NCBI GenBank assembly: GCA_000442125.1
Contig: KE546977.1
Coordinates: 186,001-250,000, forward strand
Reading direction: 5' to 3'
DNA length: 64,000 bases
From: Opeltia flavorubescens
Lineage: Eukaryota > Ascomycota > Lecanoromycetes > Teloschistales > Teloschistaceae
A program made the position numbers and the translations under genes. This document shows positions 34,107 to 47,260 of the stretch, one piece after another (position 1 is the first letter of the stretch; each line of letters starts with the position of its first letter). The notes under the pieces were generated by a model, which saw nothing but the letters and a program-made list of their open reading frames with translations, made no database searches and was not told the origin of the DNA.

Positions 34107-35975
34107 TCTGGATAATCAGGCCACCAGGACAGCAAGGCATAAACGACTTCGAGAAGAGCCGTCTAATATTCAGTTGTTGGCGGGCTGGCCTTGGGTTTGC
34201 CTCGAAGACCACTCACTCTTTAAATATGTCTCAGAGAGACAGGTCGTAGACATGGCTGGCATCTTGCAACGAGATCATCGTCATCATAGGATCGCTTCGC
34301 CAATCAATGCCTATTTAATTCTGCAAACGAGAAGATTACCTATATATTTCCCATCCACTGCTACTCGCGACATCAAAAAGCTTGGCTCATTCATCTTGCC
34401 TCTCTCATTCCGGCGGCTCCCAAGACAACTAGGTCGAGATATCGATTACTTCGCCTTTAGTACGTAGGAAACGTATCATCGACCCTCACAGCATACAAGT
34501 AAGGACTCTTAGCTTGTGATAGAGACGAGATAGTCTTGACGAAAGCTATTTCAAGTGCCATAGCAAGGCAAGGGATCGAAGATCCTGAGAAGAAGGAAGA
34601 GATTGGTGGACTCTGGTACGAGGTCTTGATGCATTAGGAATGTTCCTCATAACTACATCCGAAAAACACTTTGCCTCTTGTCCACATGAACAGCCCTTAT
34701 ATGCCCTGCTTCTCCAATCACGTTAAGCTCCCACACTTCGATATAGACCTCCCTCTTCGACAGATAAAACAATACAAGATCCTTTGCCGATTCCCCTTTT
34801 TTTTCCCAAGAAAAGCCTGGAATATATCTCTCTGCATCGGAGATATGCCTGTATAGAAATTTTTTTCTCTTTTTACTGGATAGAGTGGCAGACGACTTAC
34901 TCCTAACGTGCGCTGGAGAATTGAGTAGAAATCACATGGCCAAGGTTTTTAAGTTCTGGTTCGGACATCAATGTCACGTCATCGATACCGGGAATCTCCC
35001 TCAAGGACAGCAAATCTGTGAAGCCGCCTGTGGTTAGGTTCAGTCGGAGAGAAAGAAGAGCGATCACCATGAGTAGGTTAGGGATGCATGATGTGGTTGG
35101 GGATCTGGAGGGAGAATGTAGATGGAATACTACGGCAGAAAGTTGACTGGTGGCCCAAGGAGCTTTCAAATGTGCTGGTGGAGGAAATTAAGGCGAGGTT
35201 CACCATCTGGGTATGGGAGCTTGAAGTTGGGAATGATGAGAGCTGAAGTAGACTGTGTCTGTGAACGGGCGACCTAAATAGGGCACGCATCTCTATAATT
35301 AATATCTATAGGTTTTCGTGTTGCGGTATTTTGTTCACACGAAATTTGCCACGTGCGAGAAAGACTGTCGTACAAAGTCCCTTTCTGGCGGAACGAAAGG
35401 CCCTAGAGTCACTCAGACACCTTTGTGTGGTTCCTTCAAAAGGATTTACTAACCGATTTCCATGACCATACATCCTGAGATGGTGCGATATAACACACCA
35501 AATAACTTCAAAGTATCTACCAAAACCCACAATATCAGCCACTATTGACTTTATTTCTATATTCACTTACTAAAACGGATCGCCTACCGCAAAAGCTAAT
35601 CATACGCATAGCCTGCTGTTTGGTATCCGTAAATGTGGACGATAGTCTATATGATAATATACTGTTAGAATTGGTATACATCCCCACTTTTACCTGTCCC
35701 CTCACGATACGATTCTTACGCGTATGGCAGCACTATTCAAGTCGATAATCTCATAAAGGTAACGAGCTTCCTCTTTTGCCAAGTTTGTAGTCGGATATAC
35801 TGGGGCAACTTCTCTGCAACCTTCCTTATAGTATTGTGCTACTCAAGCACAACATCAAGTATCGAGTACCATATCCATGCACATAATCATAATAAGCATC
35901 ACCATCCCCATAACCCCCAAAACCCCCTACCACCCCACCCAAATCCACACAATAAACCAAAAACCCAAAAAACCC
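34107..35975. other. Region between inverted paralogues, no gene supported
   Basis: 1.9 kb between the convergent family B copies. Frames at 34174-34467 and 34903-35290 have no domain or signal. One or two may be decayed gene pieces. Confidence 0.4.
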
Positions 35976-37391
35976 TCATGGATAATCACCCGTATAATCA
36001 TCCTCCCCAAAATTATCCCCCCAAAGCCCCACATCCACACCCTCTCCCTCCTTCCCCTGCCTATCCAAAACCCCCCACCCCCTCAACCTCCCTGCATCCC
36101 ACATACAAAACCCCCATTTCAAAAACCCTACTACAGCTTTCCTTTCCGGGTCTAGAATACTCGGATATAATTTCCCCTCCTCCTCGCCAGCTCTCCCTTT
36201 ACTCTCGACGCCGAGCGCCCCTGCCTCGGCACTTGCCTCTTGAATAGCGCCAGAGTTCCTCTCCCAACATTTCCACCCCTCATTCGCCGCCTCAGCTTCG
36301 GGGGGTGCGTCCGGCCATGAAAGGCGGGGTTGACTTGAATTTGGACGTGAACGCACGCAGAAGATGAAGTAACGTATGTCGCCTCCGTCTGAGAAGTCGA
36401 GCTTCTCGGGCGGTGGATCGGTGGGCGATGTATGTCCCATGGCGTGGAGAAGCCGCTGGATGAGGGGGGGTTGGAAGCGGAGGGGGGCGGGGGTGGAAGT
36501 CGTGGTACCGGTTGTGGGGTAAGTCATTCCTAGGGATGTTGAGGATGTTGAGGATGATGTTGATGGTAGCGATAGGGATGACGGTGACACTATTCGAACG
36601 AGCTGTTCCCGATATAAGTCGTGCATGAAATACATCACGCATTCCAATTCCTCCAATTCCCATCCCGTCAGCCCGGTAAGAAAACTCCAAACCGCACGTT
36701 CGGCTTGTTGGGGGTACCAGCTCTGGGTCGTGGTTGATTTTCGGTAGCTGAGTTCGCAGAGTGTCCAGAAGCGCCACAGGGCGCGGTGGATACGGTAGGT
36801 CTCTGTTCCGGAGAGTGTTATTTGCGAATCGGACGTATCAGGAGGTTGTTGCTGTTGCTGTCGTGGTTGTCTGAATGGCTGACGACAGCGAGATTGGACA
36901 AATGCCGTGGTGAAGTTATCTGTGTCATAGGTAAGAGATGCGATATCCCAGAGTGCGAACATCGGATGATAAATAATTGGAGTTTCGGTGATATCTTCAT
37001 CATCATCATCATCATCTTTCCCATCATTAAGATGGTCAACGAGATCGGCAAACTTAATCTTAGCCTTATTGTCATTCTTCGTATTCATGGCATCAAAGAT
37101 GCCTTCGACGTCATCCGCGACCAGAATACAGGGTTCACCGGATTGGAGTATACATACGTGGCGCGAGGTCATGATTAAACAGGCCATGTTTGTGAATTGA
37201 CGATTTGGCGAATTATTTAAGACGGATTCGAAAATGGAGATGTGGCGAAGGTCCAGTAGAGACGCTAGGAAAGGACAGGCGACAAATACAGAGTATAGGG
37301 TAGGCATGTCTGGCATGGTGGATAGGATAGAGTACCAACTTTCGTTCGGAAGGGACTTGCAGTTCACTAGACGACGGGATGGCAAAGGCAT
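35976..37391 (-). CDS. F-box-like protein, family B copy 2
   Basis: Single exon of 471 aa from 37391. The N-terminus (SLPNESWYSILSTMPDMPTL, then YSVFVACPFLASLLDL) and blocks FTNMACLIMTSRH, FALWDIASLTYDTDNFTTAF, QSRCRQP, RIHRALWRFWTLCELSYRK, WELEELECVMYFMHDLY and LKWGFCMWDAGRLRGWGVLD align with the gene at 32670, in the opposite orientation. It contains acidic (KDDDDDDED), Gln-rich (RQQQQQ) and Ser-rich tracts that differ from copy 1. The 3' end of the coding strand is G-rich. Function unknown beyond the F-box-like start. Confidence 0.7.
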   Translation of the reverse strand: MPLPSRRLVNCKSLPNESWYSILSTMPDMPTLYSVFVACPFLASLLDLRHISIFESVLNNSPNRQFTNMACLIMTSRHVCILQSGEPCILVADDVEGIFDAMNTKNDNKAKIKFADLVDHLNDGKDDDDDDEDITETPIIYHPMFALWDIASLTYDTDNFTTAFVQSRCRQPFRQPRQQQQQPPDTSDSQITLSGTETYRIHRALWRFWTLCELSYRKSTTTQSWYPQQAERAVWSFLTGLTGWELEELECVMYFMHDLYREQLVRIVSPSSLSLPSTSSSTSSTSLGMTYPTTGTTTSTPAPLRFQPPLIQRLLHAMGHTSPTDPPPEKLDFSDGGDIRYFIFCVRSRPNSSQPRLSWPDAPPEAEAANEGWKCWERNSGAIQEASAEAGALGVESKGRAGEEEGKLYPSILDPERKAVVGFLKWGFCMWDAGRLRGWGVLDRQGKEGEGVDVGLWGDNFGEDDYTGDYP

Positions 37392-37750
37392 GGTGATCGA
37401 GACGATTCCAGTGCAAGAGAGAAGAATATGGAATTGAGGAGTTGAAATGTATCGGAAGATACGATTTTACTTTTAGTAGCTGGAAACTCACAATTTCGAA
37501 ATCTTCAACAACTTGCTCATTCATGCTATCGATTGAGTTTTAGTGCCAGACGAGGATTGAGGGAGAAGAAGGTAAAGTTGTGGATGAGAAGGAATGGCTG
37601 GAAATAGGTTAGTCGACGTATATAGGAAAGGAGCAAATTTCGAACCTTTGCAGGGAAAATTGGTTAAAAAATACATTAGGGACATGATATAGCAGCAGTG
37701 GTATTTCGGTTCTTAAAGACGTGTGAAATTTTGATGATACCGTTCGAAAT
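37392..37750. other. Intergenic, no gene seen
   Basis: 5' flank of family B copy 2 and 3' flank of the STAND-like gene. Confidence 0.4.
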
Positions 37751-39473
37751 TCACCACTTCGGTATTTCGGGTTGCTGCCAGTCGATCTTGAACAATGGGG
37801 TGAACCTCTGCAAATCAATTCGTCTTCTCCATATGTTCCATCTTGCTTCCATTTCCGCATCGTTCCTGACCTGAGGCCATCCACTGGCATCAATAGTAAC
37901 AATGAGTCTAATCTTGCATGATGCTGCAGATATAATATCCAGGATTGCTTCAAGCAGATTGCTGACATCGTCTTCATCCGAACCCATGTCGCAGCCTGGT
38001 GCTATACGATCAAGGCGATCGATGATGAGGCAGACATCGTCAGATTCACGCCATCCGCTCAGCAGGGTCCGAAATATTTGCATTCTTGAACTATCGCTGT
38101 TCATGATGTCATCTTCGATGGTCTGACGAGTCTGTGAGAAGTACTCTTCGTCCCAAAGGAGTATTTGGATGATGAAAAGTGACAGACAAATGTCAAATGG
38201 CTCCTTCATTTTGCTAAATCTCGATGACTGGTTGCTGCACGCGGAGTGAAATAGAACTCGACCTCCCCGTCTTGACATCTGTGTGGATCGATACGTCTCT
38301 GCGAGCTCAGTAGTGATAGGAGAGAGCCAGCATAGATAGAGTCCGGTCTCGTATGTATCGAAGTTCTTCCCGCTAATGATTAGTGCAGATGATTCAACGA
38401 TCTCTTCTGGTGGGTTATAGAGTTCAAGAGTGTTCAAAAATTCAAGGCTGATCTGTTGGAGATGCTTTGTTCCCTTCTTTCGGACAGATTGTGAAAAGGC
38501 ATTTGCATGAAGCTCTTTACATTGTGCAATCATCCTGTCAGGATCCGCAACTTCGCGATTGATACCAAGTAATCTTGCAATGTGGTTGATTTGATCATCC
38601 CTCTCTTGAACCCACCGATCTAGGTGCTTTTAGCAGACAGCATACCAGATCTAAGACTCAAGCAATCAACCTACTCATCAGAGTTGAGTTTTGTTTGGCA
38701 ACAGTATGGACCAGAAGAGCACTGCCCTCAGAGACGACCTCATATATTGATTTCTTGATCTCATCAGCTTTGACATCGATACCCAGCTTTGGTGGGCGCC
38801 GTATCGCTTGCCAGAAACGTGCTGACGTACTTCTCAGGGTTTATGGTTTTGTAAGCCATTGGAGTGAGACTGACCGTAAGGAGATCGGGAATAATATTCG
38901 ATCGACTCAATCGCCAACTCTCCGATGCCAAGATACACATCTACCATGAGAGCTTCCATTCTCGATGACGTTGGATATGCGTCACTATAAAGATGCAAGC
39001 GCCCGGTGTTACCGATCCACGATTCGAGCTCCTTGAAAATCAAAGTTATAGCGGTCTCACGGCCTTCCTTGTTTTCGCCAATCTTGAGACTATCAGACAG
39101 GACTTGATTTGAATGTATTCCTTCTCGGAGAACCTACCTGAAGAAGCAGAGATAATGCACCAGTGACGAGTCCACCATACTGAATATCTGCACCTTTGGC
39201 AAGTTCGCTTAATCCGGAGTAGGCTTTGATGAATTGGGCGAGAGTTGACATGAATTTTTGCAAAGCGTGACCAGCTTTCAGGAAGGATCGACGTGCCCTG
39301 CGCTGGTCATCAAGCTTCATCTTTTGCTGTTGCATTTCATTCACAGAAAAATCGGCAAGAGCTTGGCAAGCCTCGCGGCTCTGTGTAACCTTTGCATGCT
39401 CACAAAAGCTGCTTAGTCTTGCTTCCATGGCGGATGCCCGGGCTTTTCGAGTATTACCATCCATTGCTGACAT
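37751..39473 (-). CDS. STAND/NACHT-like protein, apparently without P-loop
   Basis: At least three to four exons on the minus strand. Starting at ATG 39473 (MSAMDGNTRKARAS), the first exon (to about 39138) reads RRARRSFLKAGHALQKFMST and YGGLVTGALSLLLQ, the helical N-terminal region that precedes NACHT/ankyrin parts in many fungal proteins. The next exon begins IGENKEGRETAITLIFKELE. A third carries TSARFWQAIRRPPKLGID and SEGSALLVHTVAKQNSTLMR. The last (38533-37751) has LYLCWLSPITTELAETYRS and a Walker B-like VCLIIDRLDRI, and stops at QPEIPKW. I see no GxxxxGK(S/T) Walker A where one is expected, so it may be truncated or regulatory. Exon borders around 38,870 and 38,650 are not resolved. The start may lie upstream. 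A role in incompatibility or non-self response would be speculation. Confidence 0.5.
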
Positions 39474-41019
39474 CTGTAAGCCTATGGCAAACATGTCATG
39501 ATAATCATCTACTTTCAGCAACTTGAAGTTTCTTTTCACTGTGAGCTACTGCGGAAAGCCCTTTACAAATCAGAGAGTCAGGCTCAGACTCTTTACTGTA
39601 CTGCCCCATTCAGTGTAATACCATTGGTGATATTGCATCTCAATTACCGCCGGGGCTTCCTCTTCGTCTTTCCTCAAAAGCCTTGTCCTATTACCGAACA
39701 GTCTTCTCAGCAAATTTTTCCGCACCGGAATACTAGCCCACCGTTTCCGGTACAAACGCCGATGCAGGGGCCCGTATGACTGACAGGAGTCTAGTTCTGT
39801 AACACAAATCCGAGATTGAGGCAGAGAAGCCCAGATGTCGCAATAGCATTGATATCCATCAACCATGTATTGGAAGAAAAATAGATTGATGGCAGGGTTC
39901 AGTCCCGATACTTTTGTTGGTCATAATGGACCGCTAATGAGCACTTCGAACCACTTGTATGTGGCTGGCATAGATGATCCCTTGGCGATACGCTCATAGT
40001 AGCAAACGGTGCTTCTCACGGTTTGTATAGGGCCTATTACTGCTCGTACCTCTCGTGCGGGAAAGGCATCGGGGCGCCGCGATGCCGGCACCCATTTCTT
40101 GCAGCGCGAGCTGCCAAAGACGGGTTTTAACTCGCTGCCTGTCTTAGAAGGCGTAATGATATGTAGCCGCGCTCATTTTTTTTACGCCACCGTCACTTCA
40201 AGTACACTTCGCCTCGAGGGTTCTCGCTGCGATCAGCTACGTCACCGTGAGGCAGGAGTGGGCGTACTGGAATCACAAATCAACCAGACTAGCCTTTCAG
40301 AGTCTAGCCCACACGTGACTACAAACGCGGTCTTGCAAGTTTAACCCGTCCCGCCCGTCTCTTTTCTTCCATACAGTTCCGATCGCCAGCTTGAGACAGG
40401 TTTAGGGTGAGATCATTTCCAAGCCATGAAAGCAACTGTTTATTTGCCTTCGAATGGAAAATTCAAATATGAGTCTGAGTCACATACGATCCACGGCGTC
40501 ATTTCCGCCACTGCGGAACTTTATGAAAAGGCAGACTCCCGCAACACATGATTCAAGGCGTATCGGAGAATATGATTTGAGAAGCTCAGCTGCTAAGCTC
40601 TTGCATATGTGCCTTTCCGTGTGCTTCGGCGTGATGTACTGCGACTTTCGACTCCCCAAACAGGTAGCTACTTGATGATCTGCAGATCAACCAGGCGAAT
40701 GGCAGAGCTCAGCTATAAGCTGGTCATCTACACAGTTCCGATGTAACTTATTGGCGCTCAAGGCGACGATGTTTAGTAAATGCGAGCTGCGCTGAAATCA
40801 GTGGTGGAACAAGAATGCGTCCATCAGCCTATCGGATCAATTGAGCTCCTCCCCGATAAAACTTACCGAATGAGTAAATTTCTATTTGGACTCCTTTAAT
40901 TGGAAAGTTCCCATATTTCTTATCTCATGATTCGCAGGTATGGCCTCATGCTAGATCGGCAGAGACGAGGTTCAGTCATAACATCATATCATAGTGGAAT
41001 ATCTTCGCCACCTCACAAC
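39474..41019. other. Divergent intergenic region
   Basis: Lies between the STAND-like gene and the AAA ATPase; both promoters are probably here. Part (40,010-40,340) has higher GC, with no gene recognised. Confidence 0.4.
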
Positions 41020-43432
41020 ATGGATCCAAATCTTCTTCCGTCAAACAACCACTACGAAGATCAATCGCCAGCAGCGCCGGATCATGAGAACGGTGTTGCT
41101 CCAAGTTCGAGTGGCAGAGTTCGGTATATCAGGAGCGAAGTTGATCGCAAGGGCGAACGACATGAGAAGCCAGGCAAACGTACCAATACAACGATTGATA
41201 CATCGAATGAAGATTCTTGCATTGCTTTCGTCGTAAAGGAGATCTGGAGTCACAAAACCAAAGAAAAGACCTACATCGTTCTCAAAGGACAAGATTTACG
41301 GAATATCATGTACGAGGTGTTGGGTAAACAGCTGGAGCACGAGCAGAATACCAACTGGCTAGTACAAGAGCAAACGATCGCTGAGCCCATGTCGAATGAG
41401 ATATGGTACTGGAACGACCTATGCAACATTGCAAAATCCTCTCATGGTACTGAACAAGGACGACAGGATCTGCAGCTCCTACTCGACCATATCTGTGAGA
41501 TCAAGCTTAGAGAAGTGACTCTTGTCAAATCCATCCTGTCCGTAAAAAGAGTTTTAGCCAAGGATCTTTGGTGCCTATTCAGACCCGGAACCCTCATAAT
41601 TTCGAGGCCCTTTCAAGACGAGCCGCATTTATTCCGAGTTAATACTTGCCATGTCATCGACGATGCAAAGCAAATTTCTGTGGGGGCTTGGGCTTTCAGT
41701 TGGACTGGAACCGAACTGATTCAAGAGTACTACCATTTTGATATCCGAGAATCTAGAGATACAAACGAGGAGTTGGCAATCACTGATCTACCCTGCTATC
41801 CCGTGGAATACTTCAAGAACAGCGATGGAATTCATGATTCAAAAGCTGTGGAAGCCCTGAAACGAGATCTGATTGCGAGAGGTAAAACATTTCGAGATTT
41901 GTGCAGAGAATCAATCTATGCAAGGCAGCACACTTATGAAGGAGAATTGCTTACAGACGGTAAAGACTCTTATCTGCTGGACCGTCTCGGCGTGAGTCCC
42001 AGCTGCCACTTTATGTTGTAGTATCTGTGACTAAGGAACACAGGGAAAGTATGATACCATAGGTATAAAGAAACATACGGTAAGTAATCTTACTTTCTCG
42101 GCGTATCGAAACTCAAGCTCACATAGTTGTAGGTCAAAGGTGATATTATGATAGATTTCAAAGCCTACAAGCTGTACAGCCCGAGCGGAATTGGTGCTAC
42201 AGGTAGCTTATTGCCCCAGCGTGGGATCGCTGCTTGCAAATGTCGGCTCTGCTTCGACAAAAGCTACAATTGCACGGAATGGATGCGTAATTTTGCTGCG
42301 GATGCCAGCACAACCGGGACGACGACCAATGATAGCAATGAATCAACCGAGGAAGATAACAACTACCTGCTTCTTCCGGCCAGAGTACTTGGCTACTGCT
42401 TCAACACGAAAGTTTGGGCCCAATTCCATGTGAACGGGGTTCACGCCATTGAAGAACCTGACATAAACACGATGATGCAGAAACTGATTTTCCCAGAAGA
42501 GGCACAAGGCGTTAAGGAAGATCTCAAAAATCTTATCGAGCAGCACGGGAATGCGAAGCCCCCTTTGATTGTAGATCCCATCAAAGGAAAAGGGGCAGGT
42601 TTGGTCATCCTGCTTCATGGTCAGACCCTTCACACAGTCTTTAATTCAAGCAGTGTTGACATTCTTCATAGGGCCTCCTGGTGTGGGCAAGACACTCACA
42701 GCGGAGACTCTGGCCAAGTGTGCCGGCAAACCCCTTTACGTTGTAGGAGCAAGTGATATCGGCTTAGATCCGAAAGTTGCGGAAGCAACCTTAGGGCGTC
42801 TCTTTGAACTTGCTGAGAGATGGGGCGCTGTACTTCTCATGTGAGTTGAAAGTATCAAGGAAATTTTGCCACATTAATTGACTCGAAGAAAAGCGACGAG
42901 GCGGATGTATTCCTCGATTCGCGCGGTTCGAAAGGCGAAGCAGATCTATCCAAGAATGCTCTTGTATCCGGTAGGTGAAACCCAGCTCACTAAATCCTCG
43001 AATCTAACATCACCAGTAATGCTACGAGTACTCGAATACTTCAAAGGTATCTTGATCATGACCACCAACCGGGTCATGACCTTTGACGTCGCTATGTTAT
43101 CGCGCTGTCACTATGCCGTCAATTTCAAGCCCCTCACACTCAGTCAAGAACAGAAAATCTGGCAAGATTACGTTGCTCAGCTGACAAATGAAAACTCCAA
43201 AGACAAGGATTTAATCAGCAATTGGGTGACAATGATAACCAAGAAGAGAACAAAGTTGAGCGGGCGAGAAATTCGCAATGTTTTCACGACTGCTCAGACG
43301 CTGGCGCAGGCGGATGGTGGACAAGTCGAAAGGAAACATCTTGAACGTGTCTACGATCGGCTCATGGAGTTCTCGGAGGCCATGGAGAAGAACAAGACTA
43401 CGCAGCAAGCGCTGCTCAATGCTTCGTATTGA
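41020..43432 (+). CDS. Fungal AAA+ ATPase with long N-terminal domain
   Basis: Exons 41020-41991, 42044-42079, 42133-42619, 42672-42840, 42894-42970 and 43017-43432 join in phase to 718 aa. ATG 41020 was chosen because the frame upstream shows no conserved features; 40927 is an alternative. Residues 1-about 510 are the long N-terminal region typical of a large fungal AAA family, with LFRPGTLI, GRTFRDLC-like RGKTFRDLC and LLPARVLGYCFNTKVW. The AAA core has Walker A GPPGVGKT, Walker B LLIDEADVFLD (restored only by splicing), the arginine-finger region around LSRCHYAVNFKP, and a C-terminal lid with LSGREIRNVFTTAQTLA. It probably remodels protein complexes using ATP. Members are many in Pezizomycotina and mostly uncharacterised; the substrate is unknown. 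Confidence 0.85.
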
Positions 43433-45541
43433 CCAATGAAGGCAAGATAGGCGTCCTCACACTAGAGAGGACAGAGGTCCCAACATTCGTATTACTAATG
43501 CGTGGTGCCACTGGTGGTACTTGGTCAAAATAAGAATACTTTGTATTCTTTTCAACTCAATATCCCAGCACAGAAGCACGTTCCATTCCTCATCAGTTCC
43601 TTACTGCATCATCAGCATGTGGACTAGCAGCTCTATATTGATATCAACGACCAAGAAAACCGAAGTTCAATTTTTGAGATTGATTACGCTGATCACCATG
43701 AGATTTCCTCGGCAGGGCAACATGTTTTAGGATTCTGTACCCAAGCTTATAATACCTTTCGTCAATGACCGTAGTCTAACGGTGTTGTTTCCTACTCTGA
43801 GCAATCAAGCTACATGGACATCACGGTATACCGTTCTGGTCATTAGCGCATCATTGCCTCGCTCCTACCGTTTGTGCAATATGAATCCTCTACGCCAACG
43901 AATTCAGCCTAGCATCCTTGATGAACCGTATTTTTGTATTCAGCCATTCAATACATCTTGTCCCTTTTACACTACCACGCAACTGCATTTAGACACTCCC
44001 AACGTAACTATCCGTCTTATTTCCAGTTCCTGACACCTTGCACTTGCCCTCCCCGCTTCTGCCATTCCTACATGCGAGCATTCATCCGCACATTCACCAC
44101 CCACAAAACGCTAGGAAGTCTCATTCCATTAATAGATAATTGACTCAAGTAAAAGGTGCATCAAGGATACTGCGCAATCGATACGTCGGCATCAAACATC
44201 ACAATGCAGCTCTATTTTTGCAAAAGAATATCACATCGTCCCGGCTCACTTGCTTGAATTTTCGGCGCAATCCTGATCGACGTAAGTGATACCGTCTGAC
44301 GGCTCCACTATACTGCTCATTAAAAGCGTATAGACACTAGTATTTACCTAGTGGGATCGACCTACGCCATAAGGTAATACTAGACATACTCCGTGGCCAT
44401 ATCCCTGGACACAGAGACTCCACAAGGACATTTCCAGCGCATTTCACATACCTAGAAGCCGACTATTGCGATCCCGAAGCGGGATCCGGCCACTGTATTT
44501 ACCACTAACTAAGCAATCAGCCATTCCACAAATACGTAAACGCTGCAACACCTCTCACCCTAACCGTACCCCGCGACCAATTCTTTCCCAACAACTCATG
44601 AGCGACAAAAAGACGAACGAAACATGCGGTAGTCGTAGAACATCTCCCACACAGACAAATCCTCAAGCCGGTACCACAACCCTCTACTTCGAGTCTTCCA
44701 TCGTCGCGGATATGTTACGAATCATCCCATAATACCATTTCCGACAATCAACAATCTAAGAACACGCCCGCGTGGCGGTAGCGAAATCTAAGTGCAATTC
44801 AGGGACCTAAACTTCGGCAATGCCGACGGCAATCAGAGTAGTCTCCCTAATATATGATGGCGAGTACAAGAGATACGTACGAGAAATTTTTTTGGATTTC
44901 GGGTAACGGTCGAAGGATCTGTGGGTTCTCCAGCCACCTCGTGAGGCCAATGGTGTTCTAAAGGCGATGGGGAATCATTTTATTTTAATGTTGGGTGTAT
45001 TTATACATCGAGATGCGCTACTATATACCTCGGACACGATATGAAGATCGGAAAAGGACATTTGCAGCGACTACATGTTCTATGAAGGGAGCAGAGATTT
45101 GCTTCCAGCTCAGTAATCTCTTATTCGGCATGCACATAAGCACTGTGTTGCTTCTTACTCATATTTCAGTCATCGACTAATCTTTTGCTCTAGATTGAAA
45201 GGCGCGAGGCCTAGGTAACGATACCGTAGCAACCGATACTTTTCCTCGCGTCCATCTCTTCCGCAAGCAGGGGCCATAGGTTGCTTACGAATTGGTACGG
45301 GTGAGGGGGCGGAAGGAGAAGTTGGCTTTATAATATAGGCAAGACAACAAACCTTCCAAATTATTTTCATCTTTTTCGTATTCATATTAGACAGTATGTA
45401 GCAATAGAGTGATTACCCTTGAGCCACATATGGTGACTCTAATAACTTATCTCGAAGATCAACAGCAATTTTGATTTTTTGGATGTCTTTGAAAGAAAAT
45501 TAGCCTTCTTTTTCGACCAATATCAAGATCAAGGATCGTTT
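43433..45541. other. 2.1 kb without recognised gene
   Basis: Small frames only, none with a domain or signal peptide. This may be plain intergenic DNA or degraded sequence next to the repeat island. Confidence 0.4.
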
Positions 45542-47066
45542 TCAATCCTTTGGCTCCCAGCTCTCATTCACAGCGATCTTTAGGTTGTCGTATTCCAAGA
45601 ATCTAATCTGAATTGCCTCTTTGCTTTTCCACCACTGTTTCAGGATATTCTCCGCAGGCCTCCAGGAGCCCACTGCCCAATAAAGCCGTGGTGACTCCTC
45701 GTCTTCGTCCTCAGGTCCCCAGTCAGAAAAAATTCCTGGAGCATAGTAATTGATCTCGAACGATGCGTCCACATCGCTTAAGGAAGAATCAAGCGACATA
45801 TGCTCCAATTTAGGCATCTGAGCTGCGGCGCGGGCCATTGCGAGCAACAGAGGGTTGATGCACGGATCTGATGGGAAGTCGCGATAGACGGAGCTCGCGT
45901 CATCCTCATCGAAAACATCGTCTGCAGGATCGCGTATGAAATACCATGTGCCCTCGGGAGCTGTCCTGTTGAATTCAACAAGAAACGTACCTAGATGGGG
46001 CCATAGTGGCGTTGCTGACGAGTCAGTGGGCCAATATAGATCTGAAGAGATGACCATTGGTCCAAGCCTGAGAAAAGTAAGGTTTGAAGATAGAGAGAAC
46101 GTGTGGAGGGTACGGCTTAGGTGGTCGGTAGAAGGTGCTGAAGGTAGTAAAGCGCTCGGTGGGAAGTGATTTCGATGTATCGGATCATCATGATTGAAGC
46201 TGACTGTAAAGTCCCGGAGATGTGGGCCCGAGAGGAATGGCAGGGCCAAGGCAAAGTCTAGGGGAGGGAAAATGTCATTAGTACAGGTTCAATACTAAAG
46301 TGATTGGCAACACAGCAGATCAGGTGTTCATCATACCATGTCGAGATTGCCGACGCACATGTATGTCCGTCTTTTCGTTGTCGTCAAGGTCCAACCAGAT
46401 GAGATCAACATTCGAGAGCTTAGATGCTAACATGACCGCTGACTTAGGCATAATTCCACGGGTTTTCGTAATTAGGCGGAAGTCGCAGACGCACGACAAG
46501 GTGGGCAGTATGGGGTGCTCTAACAATTGCAAAAATGAATGCTTGTATCTTTGTTTCCAGATTTTCGACTGTTCATCAAAACTGGACCTATAAAAGTCAC
46601 GCTCATTTCTTATGGAGCCTATATCACGTCCATCCATAGGGGAGTAGACATTGAACAGGGTGAGGTTCAAAATGGGGGACTTTGTTGCAATGTCTTCAGA
46701 TTCCCATGATTTCAGTAATGCGAATAAAGCGTGTATTCCGTGGGTGAATGCTCGATTGTCGCGGTCCATTCTTTCGACATGCTCCTCGTTGCTATGTGTC
46801 GGAAGCACAATGCGGTAATTAAGGTCGGAAAGAGAGTTCCTACGATGACCTTTCCAAATCTCTGCAAAATACGGAAGCTCTGTGCTATCCAGGTCTATGG
46901 AACTGAATGTGCGAGGCTCAACGGCAAGCTGCCAGCCCCGAGAAAGTACTGCATATGGGGAAAGCTTGGGTGCGGCCTTTTTGCTCAAGGAATCACTTAT
47001 CAAGGACCTGTCATCCAGATGACAAGCAATGTGCCTTAAAATCTCTTGAGGGAGGTAATCCATCAT
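45542..47066 (-). CDS. F-box protein, family A copy 2
   Basis: Exons 47066-46337 and 46257-45542 (donor GTATGA, branch point CTAATGAC, acceptor CCTAG) give 481 aa; an ATG one codon later (47063) is equally good. The N-terminus MDYLPQEILRHIACHLDDRS matches copy 1 (MDHLPQELIAHIASFIDKPG). Shared blocks are VLSRGWQLAVEPRTF, NVYSPMDGRDIGS, HVRRQSRHG at the splice, ISSDLYWPTDSSATPLWPHL and INPLLLAMARAAAQMPKLEH. The intron interrupts the same codon position as in copy 1. The 5' end lies only about 200 bp from the RIP-altered element, yet the gene shows no obvious damage. F-box function is inferred; partner unknown. Confidence 0.8.
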
Positions 47067-47260
47067 GTGTACGCGTGTTGATACGCCTGCTTCGATGGTG
47101 TTGATCAGCAAGATAATTTGCAAGACAGTCTAAAGAGGTGGATCTGAATCCAATCACTCTTGACTTATCCTACGGAAGAGTACCATGTGCTTCAGAATAC
47201 AGCATTGGGCCAATTTTCAAGGTTTTATGAAGCCAAGCTAGTTAGCGCGTCGCGAAATTA

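Noticed and set aside
39498-39866. ORFs on both strands upstream of the STAND-like gene as its first exon
   Set aside because: They do not continue the helical N-terminal domain and no in-phase splice was found.
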